DNA of 34,209 bases from a bacterium (GTDB lineage: Bacteria; Bacillota_I; Bacilli_A; Izemoplasmatales; Izemoplasmataceae): assembly GCA_018400875.1 (NCBI GenBank), contig JAGYLV010000006.1:1-34209 (forward strand). Reading direction: 5' to 3'. Shown here piece after piece: positions 7,023-15,655 of the stretch. The notes under the pieces were generated by a model. The model was given only the letters and a program-made list of their open reading frames with translations. It had not been told where the DNA came from and made no database searches. The translations under genes were made by a program, and so were the position numbers. Position 1 is the stretch's first letter. Every line of letters starts with the position of its first letter.

Positions 7023-8200
7023 AATGGAACCTCCGCACCTTCTAAGGCATCCTTCACAATCGTCTCCAAAACATCCTTGTACGTGTGAAATGACTTTAAA
7101 ATTTTCGGTTCCACCAGTTTATCTAACCCACTTTTTTCTAACCATTCTACAAAGCCCTCATGCGACATCGCAGGTCGGTCAACATCCGGATGCCTAAAAT
7201 ACGTATAAAACGCACTGAACACTAATATCTTAACTGTATTAGAATCGTCATAATGGCGAAATGAATTAAAGGCATCGCGCGGGTCTGTAAGCGGTTTTTG
7301 ATCGGCATTTGACTGAGATATACGGTAGGCAATGTAGCGCAATTTTTGATGAGAGTTTAGGGATAAAACTTTTAATTCTTTAATAATTTCTTCGGGAACA
7401 TCTTTATATTTTTTCTTTAGCTTGCTTTCTGTTAAGTTCTCTAAATCCTGAATAAGCTCAAGCCTTTTTTCAAATATATTTTCCATCTCTAACTTTTCAG
7501 TAAAACGCTCAAAAAATGTATGCATATCTTGATAGAAAACATCCAAATTTAAGGGGTCGTTTAAAACTTCGTTTTGCAATTGAAATAATCCATCAATAAT
7601 TCGGTATTCATTCTCTTTTGACTTCGCTAATTTTTCATAATTAAATTGTTTGGTCCGAATGTTAAAAAGTGCTGATAAAAATAAGAAAATCATAATGATT
7701 ACAATCGAGGCATTGATCACGGCTAATTGTGCATTCGTTGATTCTTCAACCGCCAATATTTCAGGAAAAATCCACAATACCAATGAGCTTGTGAATGTCA
7801 TCAAAAGGTGATTAATGGTGGCGATTTTTACATCAAGATAAATAAATCCAATCGTAAAGGCGATAAACAAATTGGCAAAAATACCGGGTAAACTTTGATT
7901 GAAAAGAAGATACGTAATGAAGGTGTAAATAAATACCACATTAAATACCCCAATAAACCCCATGTATTTGAGTGACCACTTTGCGGATATGGAAGCCACA
8001 TTCAATCCGATGACCATGATAAATAAAAACACATATAATATCACTTCGCTCAAAGGAATTGACTCAATGATAAAGAGGGTCAATAAAAAAGCACTATAAA
8101 GACCTAACATAGTGGTCGCTATGATAGCACTGGATTTAAATGATCGATATTTTTGCTTTTGAATTTCACGGCCGATGCGTTGGAGAATTTTAGAATCCAT
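7019..8200 (-). CDS. Unknown six-helix membrane protein with degenerate HD-GYP-like tail (tandem copy B)
   Basis: 393 residues. Six predicted helices at about 24-46, 50-71, 76-96, 104-120, 125-145 and 157-178, then a charged coiled segment (about 180-270) and a helical domain. The C-terminal part contains VKILVFSAFYTYFRH, then DRPAMSHEGFVEWLEKSGL and a final helix. This pattern of helix, RPAMSHE and helix resembles the end of HD-GYP phosphodiesterase domains, but the catalytic HD and GYP residues are not seen. If related, it is an inactive (sensor or scaffold) version. It starts 3 bases after rsmG ends, so it is co-transcribed with rsmG and copy A. The HD-GYP relation is low confidence; the membrane topology is clear. 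Confidence 0.85.
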   Translation of the reverse strand: MDSKILQRIGREIQKQKYRSFKSSAIIATTMLGLYSAFLLTLFIIESIPLSEVILYVFLFIMVIGLNVASISAKWSLKYMGFIGVFNVVFIYTFITYLLFNQSLPGIFANLFIAFTIGFIYLDVKIATINHLLMTFTSSLVLWIFPEILAVEESTNAQLAVINASIVIIMIFLFLSALFNIRTKQFNYEKLAKSKENEYRIIDGLFQLQNEVLNDPLNLDVFYQDMHTFFERFTEKLEMENIFEKRLELIQDLENLTESKLKKKYKDVPEEIIKELKVLSLNSHQKLRYIAYRISQSNADQKPLTDPRDAFNSFRHYDDSNTVKILVFSAFYTYFRHPDVDRPAMSHEGFVEWLEKSGLDKLVEPKILKSFHTYKDVLETIVKDALEGAEVPL

Positions 8201-8203
8201 TTT

Positions 8204-8899
8204 TCACCATAAGGGACTTTTTTTAATGGCCCCATAAGGGCGTTTTTTTAGTGGTAAATCAAGCGTTTTATGAATGAGTAAAATCATGCGCTCATTTTCA
8301 TCAATTTGGATGGGATAGGTCTCTACGCTGAGTCCCATTTTCTTTAAGGATGGCTCTGAACCTTTAAGCTCTTGAGAATACTTGGGACCTTTGAGAAATA
8401 TCATCGCGCCCCCTACTTTTACCAATGAATAAGTCAATTCAATCAAGATGCTCAAACGAGCCACGGCCCGGCTGGTGACATAATCAAACTTCGCTTCGGT
8501 GGGAAGTTCCTCCACACGCTCATGGATGGGAGTCACATTATCTATGGCTAAGATTTTGATCAATGCTTTTTGAAAATCCACTTTTTTCCCAGTCGATTCA
8601 ACGGAAGTTACTTTTAAATCGGGATGCATAATAGCTAAGGGAATGCCTGGAAAGCCGCCGCCACTTCCAACATCACAAAGCGTCTTATCTTTGAAAGAAA
8701 GTGGCAAGCTTAAGATACTCAAAGAATCTAAGAAATGTTTAATATAGACATCTTCTTCATCCGTAATTCGGGTTAAATTTAAGCGTTCATTTACCTCAAC
8801 AAGTTGCTTAAAAAACTGTTGAAATGAATCGGCTTTTTCAGCATCCCAAGGAATCTTATTTTGGGAGAGATATTCAGTAAATTTTTTAGGTATCATCAT
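8204..8899 (-). CDS. rsmG: 16S rRNA (guanine-N7) methyltransferase RsmG (GidB)
   Basis: 231 residues, normal length. It methylates a guanine in the 530 loop of 16S rRNA using SAM. The glycine-rich SAM site CDVGSGGGFPGIPLAI (near 72), the acidic loop VTSVES (near 97), and ERVEEL...FDYVTSRAVARL (near 128) are the RsmG pattern, as is NLTRITD...KHFLDSL near residue 42. There are two adjacent ATG codons; no good Shine-Dalgarno precedes them and an AT-rich -10-like TGATAAAAT lies only about a dozen bases upstream, so the leader may be very short. It follows the mnmG terminator and leads an operon with the two membrane proteins. Confidence 0.95.
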   Translation of the reverse strand: MMIPKKFTEYLSQNKIPWDAEKADSFQQFFKQLVEVNERLNLTRITDEEDVYIKHFLDSLSILSLPLSFKDKTLCDVGSGGGFPGIPLAIMHPDLKVTSVESTGKKVDFQKALIKILAIDNVTPIHERVEELPTEAKFDYVTSRAVARLSILIELTYSLVKVGGAMIFLKGPKYSQELKGSEPSLKKMGLSVETYPIQIDENERMILLIHKTLDLPLKKRPYGAIKKSPLW

Positions 8900-8925
8900 A
8901 ACGTTATTTTATCACTCTTTAGAAG

Positions 8926-8960
8926 ATTAAAAAAAGTTCGACTCAATCGGTCGAACTTTT
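8926..8960 (-). terminator. Intrinsic terminator of mnmG, overlapping its last codons
   Basis: Stem AAAAGTTCGAC (8932-8942) / GTCGAACTTTT (8950-8960) with a 7-base loop, followed on the minus strand by a T run. The 5' arm encodes the last residues of MnmG (KSST) and the stop codon lies in the loop. Confidence 0.85.
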
Positions 8961-10826
8961 ATTCACTTGATTCTTTTGAAATTGTTTAAGATAGACACTA
9001 ATAACAGCAATGTCATTTGGATTTACACCACTAATTCGGGCTGCTTGACCCAATGTGAGCGGTCTCACCTTATTGAGTTTATCTTTGGCTTCACTCGCCA
9101 AATTTTGAATGGCATCGTACGGAAAAGTATTCGGGATTTTAACGTCTTCTTGCTTCGCCATTTTTTCAGCAATTTTTTCAGCTTTAGCGATGTAGCCTTC
9201 GTATTTCACATCGATTTCAACTTGCGTTAAAATCTCCGACTCATACTCAGGAAAATCCATAAAATCATAGATATTTTGAGCTTTAATTTCGGGCCGACGA
9301 ATCAATTGGTAAAAACTAATCTTATCAGTGATTGGCGCAGATCCAAGTAAACTCAATTTTTCAAGCGTGGATGGGGTAGGGGTTAAGAAACTATTTTTCA
9401 AGGCGGCTTCTAATTCTTTTACTTGGGCATCTTTTCTTAAGAAATGCGCGAATTTATCTTCGTGTAACAAACCAATCGCATGCCCATGATGCATTAGACG
9501 ACGGTCAGCATTATCATGTCTGAGTAAAAGACGGTGTTCAGCTCTTGATGTGAGTAAGCGGTAAGGATCTAAAGTTCCCTTATTAACCAAGTCATCGATT
9601 AGTACACCGATATACGCTTCGTGGCGTTGCAAGATGAACGGTTCTTTTTTCTCTAATTTTAAGACCGCATTAATGCTCGCCATTAACCCTTGGCAAGCGG
9701 CTTCTTCATACCCGCTGGTTCCGTTAATTTGTCCCGCAAAATATAAACCCTCAACCGGTTTGGATTCTAATGTAGGCCAAAGTTGTCTCGCATCAATCGC
9801 ATCGTACTCAATCGCGTAAGCGTATTTGGTAATCTTAACATTTTCCAAACCTGGAATGGTTTTGATCATCGTTTCTTGGACATCTCTTGGCATGGAGGTT
9901 GAAAACCCTTGAACGTATGTTTCATCGAGCTCAACACTCTCGGGCTCTAAGAAAATCTGATGTCTGTTCTTATCTGAAAAACGTACCACCTTATCTTCAA
10001 TGGACGGACAGTATCTTGGCCCCACGCCCTCAACCATCCCTGAAAACATGGATGAATGGTCTAAATTTAAGTTAATGATAGAGTGGGTAGAATCATTGGT
10101 ATACGTCAAGTAACAATCATACTGAGCACTGATGTCATAGGGTTTTTTCTCGCCATGTGAAAACTGACGATGCACTGGATCGCCCGGATGAACTTCAGTT
10201 TTTGAATGATCGATACTCTCAGTCAGAATACGGGGAGGTGTCCCAGTTTTTAAACGTTTGAGTGGAAAACCAAGCGCCTCTAATTGGGGACTCAGTCCCA
10301 TCGAAGGTTTTTGCTTATTGGGGCCTGAAGAGGTTTTTTCATGACCAATGAGAACCGTGGATTGCATGTAAGTGCCCGTTGTCAAAATCACACTGGCCCC
10401 TTCAAATGAACGGCCATCTTCAAGTAAAACCCCTTGGGCTTTACCATCTTCAACGATGATTTTGTCCACATAAGCTTCAACCGCATCGAGGTTTTCTTGC
10501 GCTAAAATCAAATCACGCATGCGTCTTGAATAAGCGACTTTATCCGATTGGGCTCTTAAAGCCTGGACAGCTGGACCTTTGGAATGGTTTAAAAGACGCA
10601 TCTGGATTTGAGTGGCATCGGTATTTTCCGCCATCTCACCGCCTAATGCATCAATTTCTCTCACCACAATCCCCTTGGCTGGTCCGCCGACTGACGGATT
10701 ACAAGGCATGGTCGCTATCATATTAATATTGCCGGTCACCAACAAGGTTTTTTTACCTAACCTTGCGCTCGCCAAACACGCTTCACTGCCCGCATGCCCA
10801 GCGCCGATGACGATTACATCATACAT
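8943..10826 (-). CDS. mnmG: tRNA uridine-34 5-carboxymethylaminomethyl modification enzyme MnmG (GidA)
   Basis: 627 residues, full length. It is the FAD-dependent partner of MnmE and modifies the wobble uridine of tRNAs reading NNA/NNG codons. The N-terminal dinucleotide fold [19 protein letters not shown], the substrate motif [11 protein letters not shown] (near 42), the TGTPPRI stretch near 195 and the C-terminal helical MnmE-interaction domain are all present. ATG 10826 is preceded by GGTGATAGT, with GGTGAT only three bases away, and a promoter at 10842-10870 that leaves a leader of under ten bases. The window does not contain mnmE; it may lie elsewhere. Confidence 0.97.
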   Translation of the reverse strand: MYDVIVIGAGHAGSEACLASARLGKKTLLVTGNINMIATMPCNPSVGGPAKGIVVREIDALGGEMAENTDATQIQMRLLNHSKGPAVQALRAQSDKVAYSRRMRDLILAQENLDAVEAYVDKIIVEDGKAQGVLLEDGRSFEGASVILTTGTYMQSTVLIGHEKTSSGPNKQKPSMGLSPQLEALGFPLKRLKTGTPPRILTESIDHSKTEVHPGDPVHRQFSHGEKKPYDISAQYDCYLTYTNDSTHSIINLNLDHSSMFSGMVEGVGPRYCPSIEDKVVRFSDKNRHQIFLEPESVELDETYVQGFSTSMPRDVQETMIKTIPGLENVKITKYAYAIEYDAIDARQLWPTLESKPVEGLYFAGQINGTSGYEEAACQGLMASINAVLKLEKKEPFILQRHEAYIGVLIDDLVNKGTLDPYRLLTSRAEHRLLLRHDNADRRLMHHGHAIGLLHEDKFAHFLRKDAQVKELEAALKNSFLTPTPSTLEKLSLLGSAPITDKISFYQLIRRPEIKAQNIYDFMDFPEYESEILTQVEIDVKYEGYIAKAEKIAEKMAKQEDVKIPNTFPYDAIQNLASEAKDKLNKVRPLTLGQAARISGVNPNDIAVISVYLKQFQKNQVNKSSTD

Positions 10827-10841
10827 ACTATCACCACGGTC

Positions 10842-10870
10842 ATTTTATACGTTTGGGCGGAATTAGTAAA
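10842..10870 (-). promoter_or_regulatory. Promoter for mnmG
   Basis: Minus strand -35 TTTACT (10870-10865), 17-base spacer, -10 TAAAAT (10847-10842). The expected start point, about 10835, is less than ten bases before the mnmG ATG at 10826. Confidence 0.55.
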
Positions 10871-10879
10871 TAGATTAAC

Positions 10880-10908
10880 TTTAACCCCACCGCAAGGTAA
10901 TATATAAT
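10880..10908 (+). promoter_or_regulatory. Promoter for the two-component pair
   Basis: -35 TTTAAC (10880-10885), 17-base spacer, consensus -10 TATAAT (10903-10908); start point expected near 10915, about 19 bases before the response regulator gene. It is divergent from the mnmG promoter. Confidence 0.75.
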
Positions 10909-10933
10909 GGGATAAATAGAAAAGGGATAAAAC

Positions 10934-11611
10934 ATGAAAAAAATATTGCTGGTTGAAGATGAACCGACCATAAATCGAATGATTTATAACTATCTACTCA
11001 AAGAAGGCTACGATGTCACTCAAGCCTTTGATGGAAAAGCCGCCATTGATGCCGTTAAAAAAAACGCGTTTCATTTGGTTTGCTTAGATATTATGCTACC
11101 TAAGATGAGTGGATGGGAAATTGCGAAGCACTTAAGAGAAAACTCCGATGTTCCCATCATAATGATGAGTGCCTTGTCGGATGAAGAAGACATTTTAAAA
11201 GGCTTTGATTTAAAAGTGGATGATTATATCACTAAGCCTTTTAATCCACGCGTTTTAGTGGCCAAAATAAACGCGCTTTTAGCCCGCTTTTCCCATGAAA
11301 AAACCGTCCCAAAACACCACTTAAACGTCCCGCATTTGAATGTGGATACCAAACGTAAAGTCATTCACTTAGATGACCAAGAATTACCTCTTGCTCGCAA
11401 AGAATATGAATTATTGACGTATTTCATCGAGCACCCCAATGAAATTTGCTCCCGCGAACATCTATTTAACGCCGTTTGGGGAAAAGATGTCGATGGGGAT
11501 CCGAGGCTTGTGGATACATATGTCAAAAAATTGCGCAAACATCTAGCTGATTACGCAGACTTCATCAAAACCATTTTTGGAGTCGGCTATCGATTTGAGG
11601 CGTATGATTAA
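10934..11611 (+). CDS. OmpR/PhoB-family response regulator
   Basis: 225 residues. An N-terminal receiver domain carries the acidic pair in VEDE (residues 8-10), the phospho-acceptor Asp52 in LDIML and the conserved Lys101 in TKPFNP. A C-terminal winged helix contains the typical LARKEYELLTYF and VDTYVKKLRKHL...VGYRF. It is a DNA-binding transcription factor controlled by phosphorylation from the kinase encoded next. AAAGGGAT lies before the ATG. It overlaps the kinase gene by 8 bases (ATGATTAA). Target genes cannot be inferred from the neighbourhood: the pair stands alone, divergent from mnmG. Confidence 0.95.
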   Translation: MKKILLVEDEPTINRMIYNYLLKEGYDVTQAFDGKAAIDAVKKNAFHLVCLDIMLPKMSGWEIAKHLRENSDVPIIMMSALSDEEDILKGFDLKVDDYITKPFNPRVLVAKINALLARFSHEKTVPKHHLNVPHLNVDTKRKVIHLDDQELPLARKEYELLTYFIEHPNEICSREHLFNAVWGKDVDGDPRLVDTYVKKLRKHLADYADFIKTIFGVGYRFEAYD

Positions 11612-13343
11612 TCGCTTGAGAAATTTTTATTACCGACAATCTTTGACCGTTCAAATCTCCGTGTTGATCATCTTGGTGTTCATCACGTTTTTTGTCATTC
11701 AGTTTTTGCTGAACGCCACCTTCTTTCCGAACTTTTATGAACAGCGCCAAATCGAATCATTCGAAGAGGCCAATAGCCGTTACGTTGAAAACATGAATGA
11801 AGTGTCAAACGATGACTATTACTCGATCATGTATACGTTCATCCAAAACAATAATGCCGTTTCTGTGATGCTGGATGAAGATTTTACCTTGATGAATTCA
11901 GTCCCCCCAAGAATCAGTGTGAACATCAATGATTCTTTGTCGGGTGAGCTAATTAATGTCACGCTTAATGATTACCGATTATTCAACCGGAATGATAGTG
12001 TCTTTGGCGTCATTCGTCCTTTGAATGATGAAACGTTTATTTTTACGACGCTGTTTATTAATCAAGTGGGCATTTTCGAAAACAGTTGTAACGACCCCGC
12101 ATGCCAAAGTATTAATGGGTTTGTGATAAACCAAGAAATCCCTAACCACACCAATCATGCTTATGCGAATGATATTAATATCAATGTTGAATCCTCACGA
12201 CTGTCTTCATCGTTTCTTGCCCCATTTGAACACAATGATGGATGGCGTTACCCTTCAAACTATGGGCCTAGAAATACGCTCGTTTATATCAATCCTGTGG
12301 GTGAAAATTATATTCTGACCGTTTTCAATCTTGAAAACACCACCAACATCGTATCGATTCTTGCGAACTATCAAAATTATGTGTATTTGAGTGCCTTGAT
12401 TTTAATCTTACTTTACAGTTTTAGAATTGGAAAAGTGGCCTCAAATCCAATTCTCAAGATTGAACGAGTGGCCCAAGAAATATCGAGCTTAAACTTTGAA
12501 GCCGAAGCCATCGAATTTAAAAGTAAAGAAGCTACATCGCTATCTAAAAGTATTAACTCATTATCTAAGAACTTAAAAAATGCTTTAGAAACACTCAATC
12601 AAAATAACCAAGAACTGATGGCGCTATACAAAGAGCAAAGTCAACAAGTGGACCTAAAAAAACAACTGGTTTCCACCATTTCTCACGAGCTCAAAACCCC
12701 ATTAATGATTGTCCAAGTTACCATCCAAGGCATCATCGATGGCATCATCCCCGATAATCAAATCGAAACTGAATTCGAAAACATCATGGGGGAAGTCAAC
12801 CGGTCTACCTTACTCATTCAAGATTTACTGGAAGTTTACCGGTTGGACTCCAAAGAGTTACCTTTAAAAACCCAAGCGTTTGATTTTTCCACCATGGTCA
12901 AAAATCTCAGAAATGAGTTCAACCCCATCATTCAACGTCGTTCGTTTAACTACATTGAAGACATCCACCCTGACATCACCATCATTGCCGATCCGAAACT
13001 GATGCAACGCGCCATTTCAAACTTTATGACTAACGCCATCAAATATTCCCCGAGCGGTGAAACCATTGAGGTACAGCTCAGGGAAAACGATTCCGAGATT
13101 ACCTTTAAGCTCATTAACTATGGCGTCATCTTAGAAGACACCGTCATTGCCAATATATGGACCCCTTTTTACCGCGGTGACAATGAATCTTACGATGAAA
13201 CGACCTCTAAAAGCTCAGGAATTGGTTTATATCTCGTCAGCGAAATTCTCAAAGCCCACGGGTTCAATTACGACATTAAAAACTTAAAGAATGCCGTTCA
13301 AGCGACCATTACCATAAAAAAAACGCCGTCTGATGTTACTTAA
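11604..13343 (+). CDS. Membrane sensor histidine kinase with large extracytoplasmic domain
   Basis: 579 residues from ATG 11604; an earlier in-frame start at 11577 would lie deeper in the regulator gene, while GAGG precedes ATG 11604. TM1 is at about 17-37, an extracellular sensor of about 220 residues carries a single cysteine pair (Cys162 and Cys167 in SCNDPAC), and TM2 is at about 259-276. HAMP-like and coiled segments lead to the HisKA box STISHELKTP with His361. The ATPase domain has the N box NFMTNAIKYSP and G2 box SGIGLYLV, but the G1 box reads LINYGV instead of the usual DxGxG, a variation also seen in some other Firmicute kinases. Ligand unknown. The last codons form one arm of a terminator. 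Confidence 0.93.
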   Translation: MINRLRNFYYRQSLTVQISVLIILVFITFFVIQFLLNATFFPNFYEQRQIESFEEANSRYVENMNEVSNDDYYSIMYTFIQNNNAVSVMLDEDFTLMNSVPPRISVNINDSLSGELINVTLNDYRLFNRNDSVFGVIRPLNDETFIFTTLFINQVGIFENSCNDPACQSINGFVINQEIPNHTNHAYANDININVESSRLSSSFLAPFEHNDGWRYPSNYGPRNTLVYINPVGENYILTVFNLENTTNIVSILANYQNYVYLSALILILLYSFRIGKVASNPILKIERVAQEISSLNFEAEAIEFKSKEATSLSKSINSLSKNLKNALETLNQNNQELMALYKEQSQQVDLKKQLVSTISHELKTPLMIVQVTIQGIIDGIIPDNQIETEFENIMGEVNRSTLLIQDLLEVYRLDSKELPLKTQAFDFSTMVKNLRNEFNPIIQRRSFNYIEDIHPDITIIADPKLMQRAISNFMTNAIKYSPSGETIEVQLRENDSEITFKLINYGVILEDTVIANIWTPFYRGDNESYDETTSKSSGIGLYLVSEILKAHGFNYDIKNLKNAVQATITIKKTPSDVT

Positions 13344-13358
13344 TCAGACGGCGTTTTT
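13319..13358. terminator. Bidirectional terminator embedded in the ends of two convergent genes
   Basis: A perfect 16-base stem (AAAAACGCCGTCTGAT / ATCAGACGGCGTTTTT) with an 8-base loop. The left arm encodes the C-terminus of the histidine kinase; the right edge touches the stop codon of the Cof-type gene at 13357. A/T runs on both sides let it work both ways. Confidence 0.9.
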
Positions 13359-14121
13359 AAATTAATTTGTAATGTTTAAGGGCTTTATATAATCCATCAT
13401 TTTCCACCCGGTCTGTCACATAATTAGCAACAGCCTTCGCGGGTTCTTGCGCGTTTCCCATGGCAATGCCAATGTGGGCATAATCAATCATCCCCACATC
13501 GTTCATCCCATCGCCAATGGCCATGATCTGATTATCCTCGAGGTTCCACAATTTTTTCAACTGGGCAATCCCGGCCTCTTTATAAAGGGCCCCTTCGATG
13601 ACATCGTATCCATTGAAACTGGCTCTTAAGAAGTGAAAAGGTGAGGCTTTTATGATGGATTCTGATAGCGTGTCTTGAGAAAATATATTGATTTGAAATA
13701 TCTGTTTATAGTCGTTGAAATCCGGGTCGATTTCAGGGGGGCGCATATTGAAATGTTCCGAAAAACCTAAAATGTCAGACCCCACCATCTGATGCGTCAC
13801 ATAACGATCATGGGTAGAAAAAGTGTAGTCAATCTTTTCGGCTTGCAAGGCTTTAACCAAATCCATAATCCCTGATTCATTCATCGGTTTCCCATAAATC
13901 AGTTTTCTGTTTGAATAAATAAAGGCCCCATTTGAGCCAATGACGTGGTCAATACCAAGTTGATTAGGGTAATCTTCCAACAAATAGAGATTCCGCCCGG
14001 TCGCAATGACGGGCACATGCCCATTCGCTTTTAAGCGGCGAACCGCTTCGACACTCGAATCGGGAATGTTTCCCGTTTCTGAATGCATCAGCGTGCCATC
14101 AAAATCAATGAATACAATCAT
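13357..14121 (-). CDS. Cof-type HAD phosphatase
   Basis: 254 residues. HAD superfamily, Cof/IIB type: motif I DFDGTLMH at the N-terminus with the two catalytic aspartates, ATGRN (motif II region), a C2B cap domain, then the lysine and motif III/IV in AIGDGMNDVGMIDYAHIGIAMGNA. These enzymes dephosphorylate sugar phosphates, pyridoxal phosphate or flavin precursors; the substrate here is unknown. ATG 14121 (or ATG 14127) is chosen because AAAGGAG lies at the right distance; an in-frame ATG at 14163 would read through the SRP RNA. It lies directly downstream of the SRP RNA gene and may depend on transcription through it. Confidence 0.9.
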   Translation of the reverse strand: MIVFIDFDGTLMHSETGNIPDSSVEAVRRLKANGHVPVIATGRNLYLLEDYPNQLGIDHVIGSNGAFIYSNRKLIYGKPMNESGIMDLVKALQAEKIDYTFSTHDRYVTHQMVGSDILGFSEHFNMRPPEIDPDFNDYKQIFQINIFSQDTLSESIIKASPFHFLRASFNGYDVIEGALYKEAGIAQLKKLWNLEDNQIMAIGDGMNDVGMIDYAHIGIAMGNAQEPAKAVANYVTDRVENDGLYKALKHYKLI

Positions 14122-14139
14122 TGTCATAACTCCTTTTAA

Positions 14140-14253
14140 AAATCTCCCATTAAGCATCCCCACTCACATAGATCATTTACTTAAGGCTGCTTCATTTCTG
14201 ACCTGACCTGGTTCATAAACACCTATTGAATGAGGATGCTTAATGGGAGATTT
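14140..14253 (-). ncRNA. ffs: Signal recognition particle RNA (small bacterial 4.5S-like type)
   Basis: The minus strand carries the conserved SRP core GGTCAGGTCAGAAATGAAGC followed by AGCC (14208-14185), including a GAAA tetraloop and the Ffh-binding symmetric loop. The ends form a perfect 20-base stem: 14253-14234 pairs with 14159-14140. Inner pairings (ATAG/CTAT, TTTA/TAAA) extend the rod. Size, about 114 bases with the full stem, fits the short type lacking an Alu domain. The terminal stem is followed by TTTTT on the minus strand and may double as a terminator. Its 5' edge overlaps the tadA stop codon. In Bacillus the SRP RNA gene also lies next to tadA. No separate promoter was recognised. 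Confidence 0.93.
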
Positions 14254-14695
14254 AGCGGATGGTTTGAAAGAATGTTTTGAGTAAGCGCTCAGCCTCTTTT
14301 TCCTGAAGGCCGGAAAAAACATCCATGGGATATGAGGCACTGTCAAAGACATGGGCGGTAGATACATGGGCTCCATATTTGGGCTCTTTAGCCCCATAAT
14401 AAACGGTTTTGATGTGACTTTGCATGATCGCACCCGCACACATCGCACACGGTTCTAGCGTGACGTAGATGGCACAGTCGTCCAGTCGCCATGACTTTAA
14501 ATGAAGCGCAGCGTCTTGAATGGCATTGATTTCAGCATGCCCGGTGACGGATTGATTTTGCTCTTTCGTGTTGTGCCCACGGCCAATGATGGTTCCATCT
14601 TTGACAACGATGGCACCGACCGGAACTTCGTTTTGATCAAATGCTTTTTGCGCTTCCAGCAAGGCTTCTTGCATGAAGCTTTCGAGTGTTTTCAC
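14252..14695 (-). CDS. tadA: tRNA-specific adenosine deaminase TadA
   Basis: About 147 residues. It converts wobble adenosine-34 to inosine in tRNA-Arg(ACG). The zinc deaminase motifs are clear: HAEINAI (catalytic Glu) near residue 57 and PCAMCAGAI near 86; the N-terminal NEVPVGAIVV is typical. The start is uncertain: GTG 14695 gives a 4-base GTGA overlap with the tdk stop and implies translational coupling, GTG 14698 is directly before it, and ATG 14674 would shorten the protein by seven residues. Its stop codon sits at the start of the SRP RNA terminal stem. Confidence 0.93.
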   Translation of the reverse strand: MKTLESFMQEALLEAQKAFDQNEVPVGAIVVKDGTIIGRGHNTKEQNQSVTGHAEINAIQDAALHLKSWRLDDCAIYVTLEPCAMCAGAIMQSHIKTVYYGAKEPKYGAHVSTAHVFDSASYPMDVFSGLQEKEAERLLKTFFQTIR

Positions 14696-15297
14696 CACGG
14701 TAACTCAAGTTTTAGTTTGGGTTTATAGTAGACTTTATGGCATGAACGGCAACGCGCTTCATACGATTCACTGGCGCCAATTAAAACGATCGGGTCATGA
14801 TACTTGGCGGGTTTCCCATCGACAATCCGTTGCGTTTTGGTGGCTGGGGCACCACATTTCACACACACGGCTGAGAGTTTTAACACATTTTCGGCTTTCG
14901 CTAACAATTTAGGCATAAAAGTGAAAGGTTCACCGCGGAAATCCGTATCGAGCCCACTGACAATGACTAAAATACCATGGTTCACCATAAATTCAACCAC
15001 TTCCAGCACATCTTCGGTGAGAAATTGAATTTCATCAATGGCGACGACATCAGTGTGTTCATCGATATGCGTGAAGATTTCACTGGGGCTGACAATGTTG
15101 ACTGACTTCGTGCGACTTTTATCGTGGGATACCACTTCGTTTAACGCATAACGATCATCGAGTGCGGGTTTAAATACGACGATATTTTTCTTAGCAAATT
15201 GCAACCTTCGCACGCGTCTGAGTAATTCTTCGGTTTTCCCTGCAAACATGGGACCTGTGATGACTTCGATGCCCCCGTTTTTATAAGATTTTGCCAT
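14692..15297 (-). CDS. tdk: Thymidine kinase
   Basis: 201 residues, standard type II thymidine kinase. It phosphorylates thymidine to dTMP in the salvage pathway. Walker A GPMFAGKT (residues 15-22), Walker B VVAIDEIQFL (near 87), the lasso-region glycine-rich GLDTDFRGEPF, and a four-cysteine zinc site (CVKC near 143 and CRSC near 182) are visible. ATG 15297 follows GAGGTGAAGC. It sits after the rpmE terminator and begins a tdk-tadA-SRP RNA-Cof unit; rpmE-tdk adjacency is also found in Bacillus. Confidence 0.97.
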   Translation of the reverse strand: MAKSYKNGGIEVITGPMFAGKTEELLRRVRRLQFAKKNIVVFKPALDDRYALNEVVSHDKSRTKSVNIVSPSEIFTHIDEHTDVVAIDEIQFLTEDVLEVVEFMVNHGILVIVSGLDTDFRGEPFTFMPKLLAKAENVLKLSAVCVKCGAPATKTQRIVDGKPAKYHDPIVLIGASESYEARCRSCHKVYYKPKLKLELPW

Positions 15298-15347
15298 GCT
15301 TCACCTCACACTCATATATCTTATATCAGTTTCTAAGATAAAAAAAG

Positions 15348-15381
15348 GCCAAAAGAAAAAAGGTGCTTTTCTAAGCACCTT
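15348..15381 (-). terminator. Intrinsic terminator of rpmE, overlapping its last codons
   Basis: Stem AAGGTGCTT / AAGCACCTT (15381-15373 and 15368-15360) with a 4-base loop, followed on the minus strand by TTTTTTCTTTT. The first arm contains the final codons and stop of rpmE. Confidence 0.85.
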
Positions 15382-15601
15382 CTTCGGGGTTTTCTTCGTC
15401 ATCAATACCGTAACGTTTATTAAAGCGATCAATCCGACCATCCGCTGCTTTATATTTTTGTTTACCTGTGTAGAAAGGATGACAATTAGAGCAGGTGTCG
15501 ACACGAATTTCACCGAGAACCGATCCGGCCTCAAATTCGTTTCCACATGTGGTGCAGACAATTTTAGCTTTTTTAAATTCGGGATGAATGTCTGGTTTCA
15601 T
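15371..15601 (-). CDS. rpmE: 50S ribosomal protein L31, zinc-binding type
   Basis: 76 residues. The zinc-type L31 has two CxxC pairs (Cys16/Cys19 and Cys37/Cys40) and the signature [24 protein letters not shown] follows. It bridges the two ribosomal subunits. The C-terminus is acidic ([10 protein letters not shown]). AAGGAGTTTATC precedes the ATG. It is driven by a near-consensus promoter at 15656-15684 with a leader of about 48 bases and ends at its own terminator, so it is a one-gene unit. Confidence 0.97.
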   Translation of the reverse strand: MKPDIHPEFKKAKIVCTTCGNEFEAGSVLGEIRVDTCSNCHPFYTGKQKYKAADGRIDRFNKRYGIDDEENPEEGA

Positions 15602-15655
15602 GATAAACTCCTTCCGCCATGGTTTGACCCATAGTAAGTGTTTAAAGCACGTTGA

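Noticed and set aside
14128-14163. Longer N-terminus for the Cof-type phosphatase starting at 14163
   Set aside because: The extra residues would translate the 3' stem of the SRP RNA; the Shine-Dalgarno AAAGGAG lies downstream of that ATG and fits 14121/14127.
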